Shown piece after piece: positions 11,201 to 21,099 of a stretch of 64,000 nt of DNA. Numbering within the stretch: position 1 is the stretch's first letter; each line of letters starts with the position of its first letter. Position numbers and translations under genes: made by a program. This stretch comes from Elymus sibiricus. Its lineage: Eukaryota > Streptophyta > Magnoliopsida > Poales > Poaceae. The stretch is taken from the NCBI GenBank assembly GCA_039707655.1, contig CM077668.1, forward strand, positions 62,885,086-62,949,085. Direction: 5' to 3'. The notes under the pieces were generated by a model. It was given only the letters and a program-made list of their open reading frames with translations, searched no databases and was not told the origin of the DNA.

Positions 11201-14200
11201 GCCGCCTCACCCTGCTCGCTTACTTCCCACATGCTTGCTTAACTCACTATCTTTTGGGGTAATACACTGTATAGATAGGAAAGAGATAAATGAAAGAAAA
11301 AGAAGATAGAAATGAATTGATAGAGTCAGATGATGTCACTAGCTTCAATGAAAGGACTAACGAGAACTTTGAAAGTTCTTCCTATCAGCATTAGTCAGCT
11401 TTCGAGTTAGCTTTCCTTCAAGCGAGTGCCGCAGGGAAAGGAAGAGTATTTCATCATGGCCATTTATTAGGACTTATTGGATAAGTTAGGACAGTTTCTC
11501 TAAGGCCAGCTGTTGAGTTAGTCGGTTATCATCTCCTCCTTCAGCAAGTTCGTTATCTACAAGTAAGTTAGAGAATTCCTGTTGTCAAGCTAGTTATCTT
11601 ATACAAGACTTTTCTATAAGGCCTGCAAGCAGGTTCAGGTGGAAGCAGGAAAGTAACACCACCTGGTTTTAGACCGGGTGTAACTCTTTCTCTTTTGCCC
11701 TTTATGCCAGCCTGTTCCCTAAGTAGGATAAGTTCATTGTGTTATTACAGGTAGTATTGCTCTCAAAGCTAGGAAGGAAAGGTAAGGAGCAAGCTTATTT
11801 ACTAAGATCCTAGCGACTGGAATACTTTGAACGAGCAGGGGAGCGAGCGGAGTACTTTACGCAAGTAGTGGTTTACCAGGAACTCGTATAAGAGCTAGTC
11901 ATATAGTCCTTGAAGCATTATTCCTTTTATCGGTAGGGCTGTTAGCAAGGAGTTTGAAGCTTTAGTACTTTCAGCTTTCCTGTTTTAGCTAGGAATGAAG
12001 TTGGTTCAGAGGTGTCAAGTAGAGAGGTTAGATCTTCTCTTCCTTCTCATACTGCGAGTAATATCTCTACTACACTTTCCACTTTATGTTGATCAGTTTG
12101 AGCATGAGCAGCTCGTTCAGGAGCAGCCGCCCGTGGAACTCTTGTTTTGAGGAAGCAATGAACATTGTCTTTTTCCATTCTCAATAAATGAGGAAGGAGG
12201 GGTGAGGTCCTCACTTGCGAGTGAGGCAAGGCTTTCTTTTATAATACATCCTACCCGATTTTGGTTGACGATTGCGTTCTATTCCAATTATTCACTTGTT
12301 TTTCTTGTCACTATGGCGAGACCAGATGAGAGAGAGAACTATTTTCCATTTCCAGACAGACCCCGAGCCGAGGTTGGAACAATTCTTTATTTTCTTGTTG
12401 GTTCCTTCTTTATTATTTATTCCAAGTTTTTCTCTTCCATTCGGTTCATTAGCTTTAGGAAAAATAGAAGCTGCGGAAATGCTCGCTTCTAAAAGGCTTA
12501 AAGGCTCTGATCAAGGCAATGAACATTTTGCACTTGGAAACTAATAAGAAAGGAATTCAAATCATAGTTCAATACAGACTTTTTCTCTTTTAAGAAGGGT
12601 GAAACTTTCCTTCCAATACTTGTGCGCTCTACCCATCTCTACTGAACAAACCCACTACACAACGAGTGGCAGGGTATGTGTGTAGGCCTTTTCAAGGACA
12701 TTCGAAACAACATGTCGATAAATTGCTATAGAAAGTGGGGCTAGATCGAGAGTTCTGACCTTTTCGTGGGTTGGGTGATCTTCAAACTCTTGTTTTTCTA
12801 GCGAAAGAACGCCCTTCTGAGCGATGATCTCCTACAAGCGAGTATAGTAAGGTTGACTTCAATTGAGACAGAAATGTCACTGGTCAGCTCCTTAGCATGA
12901 CAATTAACACCACTTTCTTATTACCTAAGAGATTAGATAAGGGAAGAAGGCAGGCCAAAGCTTATAGATTCGGAGATCGTACTTCTAACGCTTTGTCTGA
13001 GTCAGTCCTACGACCCCTTCCGGCTGAGACACGAATCCTAGCCTATCTGAGTCGCAGAATGAAGGGCTCTTCAGAAGGCGCCACCCAAGTCTCCTTTGAT
13101 ACTTCGGAGTCAGGAATTTTTTTTCCAAGGAAGGCGGATTTTCTGCGTTCCGCAGCACGAACAGGGTGTACAGAAGATCGATGTGCCATCTTTCTAACCA
13201 CCTTCATTTGTTGTATGATCAGTAGGGAAGGGAGCCTTTGATAAAGGGACCCCCAACCAAGAAATCTACTGTCTCAGAGCGACAGTCAAGCTCGTATCGC
13301 GGAACTAGAACATTTCTTTGATTGATAGGTCAGATAGGAAGCAGGCAAGCAAACCAAGTTATAGGTTTGGAAGTTAGAACTCGGAAAGGTTGTCCTGTGA
13401 CTACCTTTGAAGTCTTTGGGTAGGACATCAGGCTAAGGTCTTATGATGAGCCACGCGCATATGAGGTTTACTGCAGCCCTAAAGCTCTGTCCCCTATCCT
13501 ACCACTAGATCTCCTATGCCGGAACATGAACAGAGAAAGCTGTGAGTGTAGTCTTAGGAACGAACCCGGGGTTGCTCTCGCAAAAAGATTGTACTAAAGA
13601 AAGCTAGAAAGCTCAATTCCAAGCTTTAAACCTCTGGTCCACGGGTCGGTGAACGAATGGGTTTTGGGAAATAGAGAACATGGACTCGATTGAACAAAGG
13701 TGGCACCGGAATGAATAGCCCACTTGTTTCGGGCAAGAATGAATGGGACTGATCGACTCGAGTTACCGAGCGACCTCCACTCTTCGACTCGAGCTTTCGC
13801 TTCTGCTTTTCTCTTGTTTTGATTTATTAGCTTTTTAGGGAAAGAAGAGGGTCTGAAATACAACTATGTCTACGAGTGCCGCGAATGAACCTTCGGTTCT
13901 TCCCAAGAACAAGGAGACACGAACTAAATAACTCGTATCAGGCTACGGGAATAGTGAACGGGAAGAAGGAACTAGTGAGGCTTTCGTTGGTCAAACAATA
14001 TGCCCTCCTCACTTGAGGAGAGTGAAGGTCATGACTTATTGAAGCAGAACGTCAATTGGCCAAGAGAAGGGGAACTCCTTTCGTCGGTAACTATTGAATT
14101 GCCTATCTAACAGTGGAGCGAAGCGGAACGTTGAACGGGAAACTCGTGTCGTCGGTTATCCAATTTCCCTCCTTTCTGTTTCGACAAAGAAAACATTTAG

Positions 14201-15247
14201 GTATCGGTAATAGGATTCCCACTATGATTTGAAGAAAAAGATAGATTATATAATAATCCATAAATAATATATAGAATCAGGCTCCGTAATCAAGTGCTCG
14301 CTGTGAGAAGAAGATCTACAGGCATGTACCCATTTCTCCCTGCAAAATAAGTTTGAACCCGAGTGAGTATGGACCATACGCTCATCTTTCTTCTCAATCT
14401 ACACCTCGTTCCGCGAGAGAACTATCCTCGTTTCGAAATAAAGGACCGTAGTGAGGATCGATCCCGGATAAGCGAGTCAGTGTAGGGACAGAGGCTGATG
14501 ATTCTAAAGGTGATTTCTAACTACAAGATGACTTTATTTGAAAACGGAATCCAAATATCAACAAAAAGATGAATGGAAAGTCTTGTCGATATGAATTGAT
14601 CTTCAACCCAATGACAATGCTTCGATTTCGATCTTTACTTCTTTCTTGGATGCCTGAAGTTTGTGTTCGCATTTCATCAAAGGAAAAGTGGGCTGTACCC
14701 ACATGAAGAAAAGAGTTGCTCGTGTAAAAGCAATATCTTCTATTTGACTTATCTAGCCGTGTCTTGTCTTGCACATACTCGGCTCGGTGAATGGTTCATC
14801 TTCGATTGGCATGGTCCTTTGGATGTAAGAGATCTCGTTTGCTGGCCGGGCCCTTCCATGAGTTTAGATCTCTATGTATGAATCTCTTATGAAATCCCAT
14901 ACTTTTTATCATTTCAGAACGATCAGCATACTGTGTGACTTCTGCGTGACAGTTCTTGCATTTCGTTTGTTGCTTTGCATGAACATTTAGATATTGGAAA
15001 GCGAACTCCCTGAATTAGGAATTTCATAGATAGAGAAGGACGGGCAAAAAGAGAGAGACTGACTAACTACCCGGATCAATGCTGATTGACGACTGAATAA
15101 ATAGCCGGAAGCAACAACTGCACGAGAGAGAAAGAGCGGATCCAACTAAGGAAATGCAGTACCTGTTCTGTCGGAGCTAATCATGCAAAGCTAGCGTAGC
15201 GCCAGCCGTCGAAGTGAATGAATTCGAAAGAACGCAGAAGTAAGGAA
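8257..15247. other. Organellar spacer between trnQ and ccmB
   Basis: No gene could be named in these 7 kb. Short plus-strand frames at 12202-12492 (96 codons), 12897-13241 (114 codons) and 14663-14881 (72 codons) are unrecognised. A 20-bp inverted repeat occurs at 10075/10393 (separate entry). A short tandem duplication of ATGGTTTCTATAGA occurs near 9807-9841. Group II intron segments or small exons could be hidden here; they cannot be identified without alignment. Confidence 0.45.
10075..10412. repeat. Inverted repeat pair inside the NUMT
   Basis: A perfect 20-bp inverted repeat lies at 10075-10094 (AAACTATTTATTGAGGGAAA) and 10393-10412. A second inverted match, TGTTTATCCAATC near 10061 against GATTGGATAAACA near 10303, lies in the same segment. 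They could fold a stem enclosing about 300 nt. Its role is unknown: an RNA-processing stem or a trace of recombination are both possible. Confidence 0.7.
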
Positions 15248-15383
15248 ATGAGACGACTCTTTCTTGAACAATTTCATAAGCAGATCTTCCCCTCCACACC
15301 AATCACGAGTTTTTTTTTATTCCTCTCGTATATCGTCGTCACGCCCTTAATGATAGGTTTTGAAAAAGATTTTTCATGTCATT
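15248..15383 (+). pseudogene. ccmB: ccmB 5' fragment (cytochrome c maturation B), cut at NUMT edge
   Basis: From ATG at 15248 the translation begins MRRLFLEQFHKQIFPSTPIT and continues through S-F-F-L-F-L-S-Y-I-V-V-T-P-L-M-I-G-F-E-K-D-F-S-C-H-F. This is the N-terminus of plant mitochondrial CcmB, the membrane subunit of the ABC-type complex in cytochrome c biogenesis. About 45 of roughly 206 codons remain, ending at 15383. After that the frame runs into a copied 20-bp piece of ccmB itself and then into unrelated GC-rich DNA. In-frame triplets 5' of 15248 extend the frame to 15218, but the family start is 15248. Truncation removes most membrane segments. Confidence 0.93.
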
Positions 15384-15403
15384 TCGTCGTCACGCCCTTA
15401 ATG
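15333..15403. repeat. 20-bp direct repeat at the NUMT right junction
   Basis: The sequence TCGTCGTCACGCCCTTAATG occurs at 15333-15352, inside ccmB, and again at 15384-15403 exactly where ccmB homology ends. The second copy is followed directly by nuclear retrotransposon sequence. This is a templated filler: a piece of the insert's own end copied into the join, as expected for synthesis-dependent end joining. Outside the 20 bp the two copies diverge at once. Confidence 0.9.
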
Positions 15404-16552
15404 GCGGGGAGGACCGGGGCTGCACGCGGCTGGGGCCGGAGCAGCGACGGGAGTCGAGGACGACGGCACTAGCGGCACCCAACTGTGTGCTTTTTTGCTC
15501 TGTCTTTGTTAGTACTAGTACTATGCAAGAGAGGAGCGATTGAGAATGAGGGAGCGGGCATCCGCGAGCAATGAGGGCGCGGGGACGGGCGCCCATGGAC
15601 GAGCTCGGGCAGAGAGGTGGCTGGGCCATGGAAGCGCGCAGAGGAGAAGGGGGCGGAGCGGCCGTGCGCATACGCGCGAGCCGGCGGGAGCCGGAGCGAG
15701 GCGGCTGTGGTGGAGAGTAGACGCGCGGCCGCGGGCGGAGCAGCGCGCGTAGGTACGCGAGCATGCAGTCTCCGGACGGTGGCGACGTCGCGGTAGTGGT
15801 GACGAAGAAGGTCCCGCCCGGACCGCTATTCCAGCAGCAACTAGCCCCACGGTGGGCGCCAACTGTCGTGGTATTCTCACGGCAGATGCCATGGGATGGC
15901 TAAAAGTGTGGGGCGGCAAGGCTACGGTGGAGATCCGGGACGGGATTGGGCAAATAGCACGTGGTGGTTTACCCAGGTTCGGGGCCCTCCGTGGGAGGTA
16001 ACACCCCTACTCCTACATGTCTGATGTATATGTGGAGTATATGGTAGTACATGGTTGCTCCTGAAGCTGTTTGGAGGAGGAAGAAGGAGGCGCTGGGCTC
16101 TCCACTTCTCCTGTGAGTGTGTGTGAGTGGAGCTAGAAGAGGATGAGGGGAGTCAGAGCGAGTGAGCATGAGCGTGAGCTCCTCCCTGGTGCATCTTATA
16201 AAGGGGTGCCCAGGGGACAAGGGGTGGCCCACATGGCCAACTATACACTATTCGGGATGTCACATGACGCATGAACAGTGCCTACTGCTCATCTACAGTG
16301 CTCCACTGTAGAGAATGGCCGTCTCATCCGCGCAGTCTGACGGTATGTTGTGGTTAACTTCGCGCAGCAGGCCAGCTGAAGCAGCCGGACGGGTGGCCAG
16401 GTGGCCAGCCGGTCAGGTTTCAGCCAGGTGGCCAGCCGGATGGTCCAGGTGGCCAGCCAGCCGGCCAGGTTTCAGCCATGGGCCCCTCCCCTGGCAAAGT
16501 TTCAAAATGATGACTTGTCTCCTTGAGCCTACCCGGGGGTCATCCCCCGACA
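15404..16552 (-). mobile_element. LTR retrotransposon (Gypsy-like), 5' LTR + PBS + start of internal region, truncated
   Basis: Read on the minus strand, a 689-bp LTR (16552 down to 15864) starts TGTCGGGGGATGACCCCCGG and ends in CCACGACA. After two bases comes a primer-binding site reading TGGCGCCCACCGTGGGGC (15844-15861), then GC-rich 5' leader/gag-type sequence until the NUMT junction at 15403. Everything downstream in the element (rest of gag, pol, 3' LTR) is outside the window or lost. The LTR abuts the berberine-bridge-like gene at 16553, so the element probably inserted into that gene. Ty3/Gypsy is inferred from the PBS style; there is no pol to confirm it. Confidence 0.8.
15864..16552 (-). 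repeat. LTR (5' LTR of the minus-strand element)
   Basis: It is bounded TG...CA. On the minus strand a TATA-like CTTTATAAG (complement of about 16197-16205) precedes the likely transcription start. The U5-side part contains a segment (+ strand TTTACCCAGGTTCGG near 15968) that is also present in the LTR of the element at 56521-61329. A frame of up to 402 codons that enters the neighbouring gene from 16315 is partly LTR sequence, so its first ~79 codons are not host protein. Confidence 0.8.
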
Positions 16553-17617
16553 CGCTGGCCTTCCCGGCGGGCCTGTGCCCGACGATCGGCCTGGGCGGCC
16601 ATCTCAGCGGCGACGGGTTCGGTATGCTGCTGTGCAAGTACGGCGTCGCCGCCGACCACGTGCTGGACGCCACGCTGGTCGACGCCGACGGGAAGCTCAT
16701 GGACAAGAAGGCCATGGGGAGGGACGTCTTCTGGGCCCTCCGCGGCGGCGGCGGGGAGAGCTTCGGCATCATGCTGTCGTGGAAGGTGAAGCTCGTGGCC
16801 GTCCCACCCAAGCTGACCCTGTTCCGTGTCCCAAGGTCCGTCGACGAGGGCGCCGTAGACATCCTCACCAGATGGCAAGAAATCGCGCCGGCTCTCCCCG
16901 AAGACCTCTTCATAAGGGTGGTCGTCTCGAAGCAGGTGGCCGAGTTCCAGTCCATGTACCTGGGCACCTGCGACGCGCTGCTGCCATTGATGCGCAGCCG
17001 CTTCCCGGAGCTCCGCCTGAACCGGACGCACTGCAGGGAGATGACGTGGATCCAGTCCGTGCCCTACATCTACCTGGACAGCACCGCCACCGTGGAGGAC
17101 CTCCTGAACCGGACCACCTCCATGGACACCTTCAACAAGGCCACGTCCGACTTCGTCCACCGGACCATCCCAAGGGATGTGTGGGTGAAGATCTTCGCCT
17201 GGCTCGCCAAGCCCGACTCCGGGCTCATGATCATGGACCCCTACGGCGGTCAGATCGGCAGCCTCCCGTTCCCGCACCGTGCCGGCGTGCTCTACAACAT
17301 CCAGGACATGAACTTCTGGTCCGCCACCACCGACGGGTCGGCGCAAACCAGCTGGCTCAAGGACTTCTACGCCTTCATGGCGCCGCACGTGAGCAAGAAC
17401 CCCAGGGAGGCGTACGTCAACTACATGGACCTTGACCTGGGTCGGAACGTCGTTGTGGGCAACGTCACCAGTTACACTGCCGCTAAGGTCTGGGCTCTGG
17501 GGCGACAAGTACTACAAGGGTAACTTCAAGAGGCTCGCCATGGCCAAGGGCAAGGTGGATCCTGACGACTACTTCAGGAACGAGCAGAGCATCCCACCAC
17601 TAGTGGCGACAAATTAA
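16553..17617 (+). pseudogene. Berberine bridge enzyme-like FAD oxidoreductase (group 4 grass pollen allergen family), truncated and frameshifted
   Basis: The family consists of secreted flavoproteins that oxidise small alcohols, sugars or alkaloids. The surviving part starts inside the FAD-binding domain (TLAFPAGLCPTIGLGGHLSG). It keeps the Cys of GLCPTIG that forms one of the two covalent FAD bonds, the WALRGGGGESFGI segment, and the C-terminal BBE domain ([11 protein letters not shown], then [13 protein letters not shown]). The signal peptide, the first ~150-180 residues and the FAD-linking His are missing; LTR sequence replaces them at 16552. An apparent 8-bp insertion in 17491-17502 (TGGGCTCTGGGG where one TGGGG is expected) shifts the frame, so the last ~40 residues are read in another register from about 17500. 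The stop is TAA at 17615. High GC contrasts with its surroundings. This is the only recognisable host gene remnant in the window. Confidence 0.93.
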
Positions 17618-17799
17618 GTGATCAACATGTCGTGCTGCTCTCAAACTTGTATCTTGATATTATTTTGGATGGCCGCAGTGGCTATTCTAGCTGTTTCTAC
17701 ATTGCATTTCATGCATGTATTCGTTCCAAAGTTAATTGGTTCCCGAAGTTTGACAAAAGTTTCCAATTCTGCTTAAATTTGGCTCAAATTCCTGTCGCC

Positions 17800-18539
17800 A
17801 TCTCTAGTGGCTGACCGTCATGTTGGACGTATCGACAACAAGCCGATCTCGGCAAGATCAGCATATGCTTCTGTGTTTGCAGCTAGGCCGGAGGACAGGT
17901 ACGCCACAGCTACTTGGAAGAACTATGCTCCAAACAGGTGCCGGTTGTTCACTTGGCTAGCCTTTCGGGACAGACTATTTACAAATGATCGGCGTTTCCG
18001 GCATGGGATGTCAAGCTCCGATACTTGCCCATTTTGTGATGAGCCAGAAACCTCAAGTCACTTACTGCTGAACTGCAACTCCATCAAGTTGCTTTGGGAC
18101 AATCTACTCTTCTTCGTCCTCCCGAAGTCGAACGTATTCAAGATCTTTGGTCTAACTCTTCAATTGATAAATTTCGCTCTATAGTCATCATTGCCATTCT
18201 TTGGTCTATTTGGAAGCGGAGAAATGCTATGGTCTTCTGTGCTCACGATGAGGATCTGTATGCCACTCTACGACGATCTGGAGAGGATCTATTGTTCTGG
18301 TCTAATCGCTGCAAAAATGCTGTCAAGCAGGCCCTTCTAAAGGATTGGGGCACCATGTTGTATCATTTATCTGCGAGAATTTAGCCTATCATTTGCTATT
18401 TGTTGGGGGGCAGCCCCCCTTGTAATCTTTCATTTTCTTCACCCTAAGTAACTACCTGAATGTTGTCATCTCTCCCTGGCTAATATAAGTTTAGGCTGGC
18501 GTAAGCCCGCCGTTTTTTGCCGTCAAAAAAATAATAATT
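17800..18539 (+). mobile_element. LINE 3' fragment (zinc-finger RVT tail, 3' UTR, A-rich end)
   Basis: The frame from 17807 reads like the C-terminal part of a plant LINE ORF2. It has SARSAYASVF, then CRLFTWLAFRDRL and the cysteine/histidine cluster CPFCDEPETSSHLLLNC of the zf-RVT domain. Around 18100-18115 the frame shifts; homology continues in another register (AILWSIWKRRNAMVF) to a stop at 18384. About 140 bp of 3' UTR follow, with a hairpin-like GGCTGGCGTAAGCCCGCC, then an A-rich tail (about 18524-18537). The 5' boundary is estimated only. This is a 5'-truncated insertion just downstream of the BBE-like gene. Target duplications were not identified. Confidence 0.85.
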
Positions 18540-20430
18540 TTTGACCGAGTGCTGTGGTATTTAGGACCGTAGGTGGACCATATAAACCCGTTTAGGGACC
18601 TTAAACGAGCACTTTCTGAGTTTGAGGACCAAACTGCACAAACCACCCAAGTTAAAATGACTGCTCGGCCAAGCTGCACAAAAGTTCCAAATTCTGCTCG
18701 ACAAAAATTCGGCACTGCTCGATACGAAGAAAAACCGGTTAAAAAAAGGCAAGTACTAGCTTAAAAATAAGTAACCCACTTTTGACAGGTTAAAATAATA
18801 TATTTTTGCAACATTTGTTTGCTGATTTTCAAATCCATTAAGTTTTAGAAATGTTCATGAATTTGAGAAAAATGTACATGTATAAAAAATATATGAAAAA
18901 TAAGAAAAACAGAAAAATGAAAAGCAGCGTGTAGCTGGTACTATGCCAAAAGTCTTCTACTCTCACTGTTTATTTAGTTTTGAAGATGTACGAACAATTA
19001 TATTTGATACTGTTTTGTTTGTAAATAAAAAATCTGCAACAAAATTCTGTAAAATCAAAACGAGTAATAAACTGCTCTGAGAAAACCATTTCAACAAGAT
19101 ACATAAACCAGTGAAAAAAGCTACAACGGGAGCGCTACAGGAGGTACAGCCATCGCAGTTGATGCAGATGTGTGCAGTCCTGCACGAAGGGCACCCTCCA
19201 CGGTTGGTCCTTTTCTGATATGGCCTAATGTTGTTGCAAAAAAAATTCTATGTACTACGGCTTCAGAATGTTGTACAGAAAAAGGCCCCAAAAAAAATGT
19301 TGTACAGAAAAAATGTGGTGTATGATTATGTACTTCTCTAGCCAACATATATTTTGAAAAAAGCTAAAAAGAACATATATTTTGAAACAACAAAATCGCA
19401 CATGAGCACAACAATAATAAAAAAATAGTTTTATGTAGATGTTGATCTGGCATGCTTGTGCAGAAGGGCACGCCTCGGAGAAAGGGGAGAAACGCACGGA
19501 ATGAAGGCAAGGTTGCTGCTGCAAAAGAGGCCGTCGACCCTAAGGAGAAAGGAAGATTTGAAACCATGATGGCTCGGGCTGGCTCCCATTGTCCTGATTT
19601 GCTAACTTGTAGTCGCGTGCGACTGGAACACCGTGTGCATGTCTACACTGTATTTCGGCCTCCATCTCTGACACCACAAACTGAGAAGGTAGCTCTTGAT
19701 CGGGGAAAAGGACAAGATCTCATCATTCTGGTCTATAATCATATGATTTCCCCTTATTTTCTGGTGCCTCCCTTTCCTAAATATATGATTGATGTACATA
19801 TAGTTAAACAATCTCATATGGTTGTGGTTGCACAAGCAGTAGATTGAATGGTTGTACACTAGCCTTGATATATCCTTTATATTTTTGTTGCTACCTCAGC
19901 TGAATTTTGAATATATGTGTGTGGACTATATATAGGCATACACCCACAAGTACAGTATAAGAGGGCCTTATCCTAATGCTGGGAAATAGCCTCTTTTCTA
20001 AATAAAAAAAGTACAGCATAAGAGCTAGTCCAATTACTATAGGTACTAGCTTGGCATGTACTTGGTATGTTTCAATACATCTTCTTAATTAGATTACAGT
20101 TGGCACCATGAATAAATTGGTAAAAGTTTGGTTCCATATCTTTCGAATTAACTCTGCTGGAAGAGCACAACAAACATGTGTTGATTTTACATTGCTGTTG
20201 GTTCAAATTGTACACCATTATTACCAATGTAGGACTAAAACCATAATATAGCCATATTGGTTATGATTCACTGTCCAAGCATCCCCTCTATGAATACCCA
20301 GCTGCAGAAAAATGAGCAGTTTGAGGCAGCAAAAGAAATCATGAAATCGAATTTATACCTCGGCATCAGTTTTCAATTGTTATATGAAAACTATTTACAA
20401 GGTATTTAATTAAGAAAAACTTATGAAATA
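18540..20430. other. Intergenic DNA, no gene recognised
   Basis: This AT-rich stretch contains no coding frame that I can support. It includes a duplicated motif GTTGTACAGAAAAA (about 19270-19312) and one arm of a diverged duplication (see 19760-20160). Short frames here are unrelated to any family I recognise. Confidence 0.6.
19760..20160 (+). repeat. Diverged direct duplication, copy A
   Basis: Copy A matches about 21912-22260 in the same orientation with many substitutions and indels. Shared landmarks, in the same order, are GGTGCCTCC, TTGATGTAC/CTGATGTAC, GTTAAACAATCTCATA/GTTAAGCAATCTCATA, a TATATATAG(G/A)CA(T/C)ACAC run, and TTTGGTT followed by ATCTTTC. Two Stowaway MITEs lie between the copies. 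Its origin is unknown: duplicated gene flank or an old transposon terminus. Confidence 0.6.
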
Positions 20431-20582
20431 CTCCCTCCATTCACAGATATGATATGTTTTGAATATTTCAATATTGACCATATACGGACAAATATGAATG
20501 AACAAACACATTAAAATGCGTCCATATACATCTAAATCAGAAAGAAAAAACTAGAACATCGTATACTAGTTTACACAGGGAG
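20431..20582. mobile_element. Stowaway-like (Tc1/mariner) MITE, 152 bp
   Basis: The element starts CTCCCTCCATTCACA and ends in an imperfect inverted copy, TTTACACAGGGAG, flanked on both sides by the TA target dinucleotide (20429-20430 and 20583-20584). Length, ends and TA duplication are typical of Triticeae Stowaway MITEs. It is non-coding; movement would need a transposase from elsewhere. Confidence 0.9.
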
Positions 20583-20745
20583 TAATTGGAAGCGGCAACC
20601 TCCCTAGCAAGCACCCCCTTGATGTGCATCAATAGTTGCTTAGCAAAATAAACTTGTAGTTTCTGCCACGTAAGATTGACATTTGTGCTTACTTTGAAGT
20701 ATGCGTACACTAATGCTGAAGAACTGCTAATATACGTAACATATA

Positions 20746-21099
20746 CTCCCTCTGTCCGGATTTATTAGGCCCTCCGACCAAAACTCATGTACCAAGGCAA
20801 CCTATTAATTTCGCATGCTAGTTTAGGCAGTAAATCGCATGCATTAAAAGCTGATTAGTTACTGCTTGGTAATTGCCCTATAAGAATGCTGGCTGCAAGC
20901 TGGCTGCGGCAAAAATCTAGGCTGTGTAGCCCATCGTGGAGATAAAAAGGGCATGCATTGGCTAGTAGAATGGGCAGAATTAAAATTGAATTAATTAAAA
21001 GGCACAGTAAACATTATTTAAGCACGGATCGAGAAAGGGGACTTAGAATAAGGGACGCCCTAGATTGCTCACGGGCCCAATAAACCCGGACGGAGGGAG
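20746..21099. mobile_element. Stowaway-like MITE, 354 bp
   Basis: The inverted repeats are about 27 bp: CTCCCTCTGTCCGGATTTAT... at the left and ...AAACCCGGACGGAGGGAG at the right (about 24/27 matching), with TA at 20744-20745 and 21100-21101. It is longer than the usual 100-200 bp and non-coding. It lies 160 bp from the preceding MITE and between the two arms of the diverged duplication. Confidence 0.88.

Larger units (their letters stand above)
1..15403. other. Mitochondrial DNA insertion in nuclear genome (NUMT), at least 15.4 kb
   Basis: Three mitochondrial markers lie in this block: an uninterrupted atp4 (4375-4953), a well-formed tRNA-Gln (8185-8256) and the first codons of ccmB (15248-15383). 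The rest has the texture of plant mitochondrial spacer: balanced composition, no transposon motifs, many short unconnected reading frames. At 15384-15403 the sequence changes abruptly to GC-rich retrotransposon DNA. The left end lies outside the window, so 15.4 kb is a minimum. The uninterrupted atp4 and cleanly folding tRNA suggest recent transfer (inference). A chimeric assembly joining organelle and nuclear reads could look the same; the copied junction piece does not by itself settle that. Confidence 0.88.

Noticed and set aside
16315..16552. N-terminal extension of the berberine-bridge-like protein
   Set aside because: The sequence is the U3 end of a minus-strand LTR with TG...CA edges and a PBS on its other side; the residues do not resemble a signal peptide or the family's N-terminus.
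17807..18384. Host gene downstream of the BBE-like pseudogene
   Set aside because: The Cys/His cluster and surrounding motifs are the zf-RVT tail of a LINE, with an A-rich 3' end and a frameshift.
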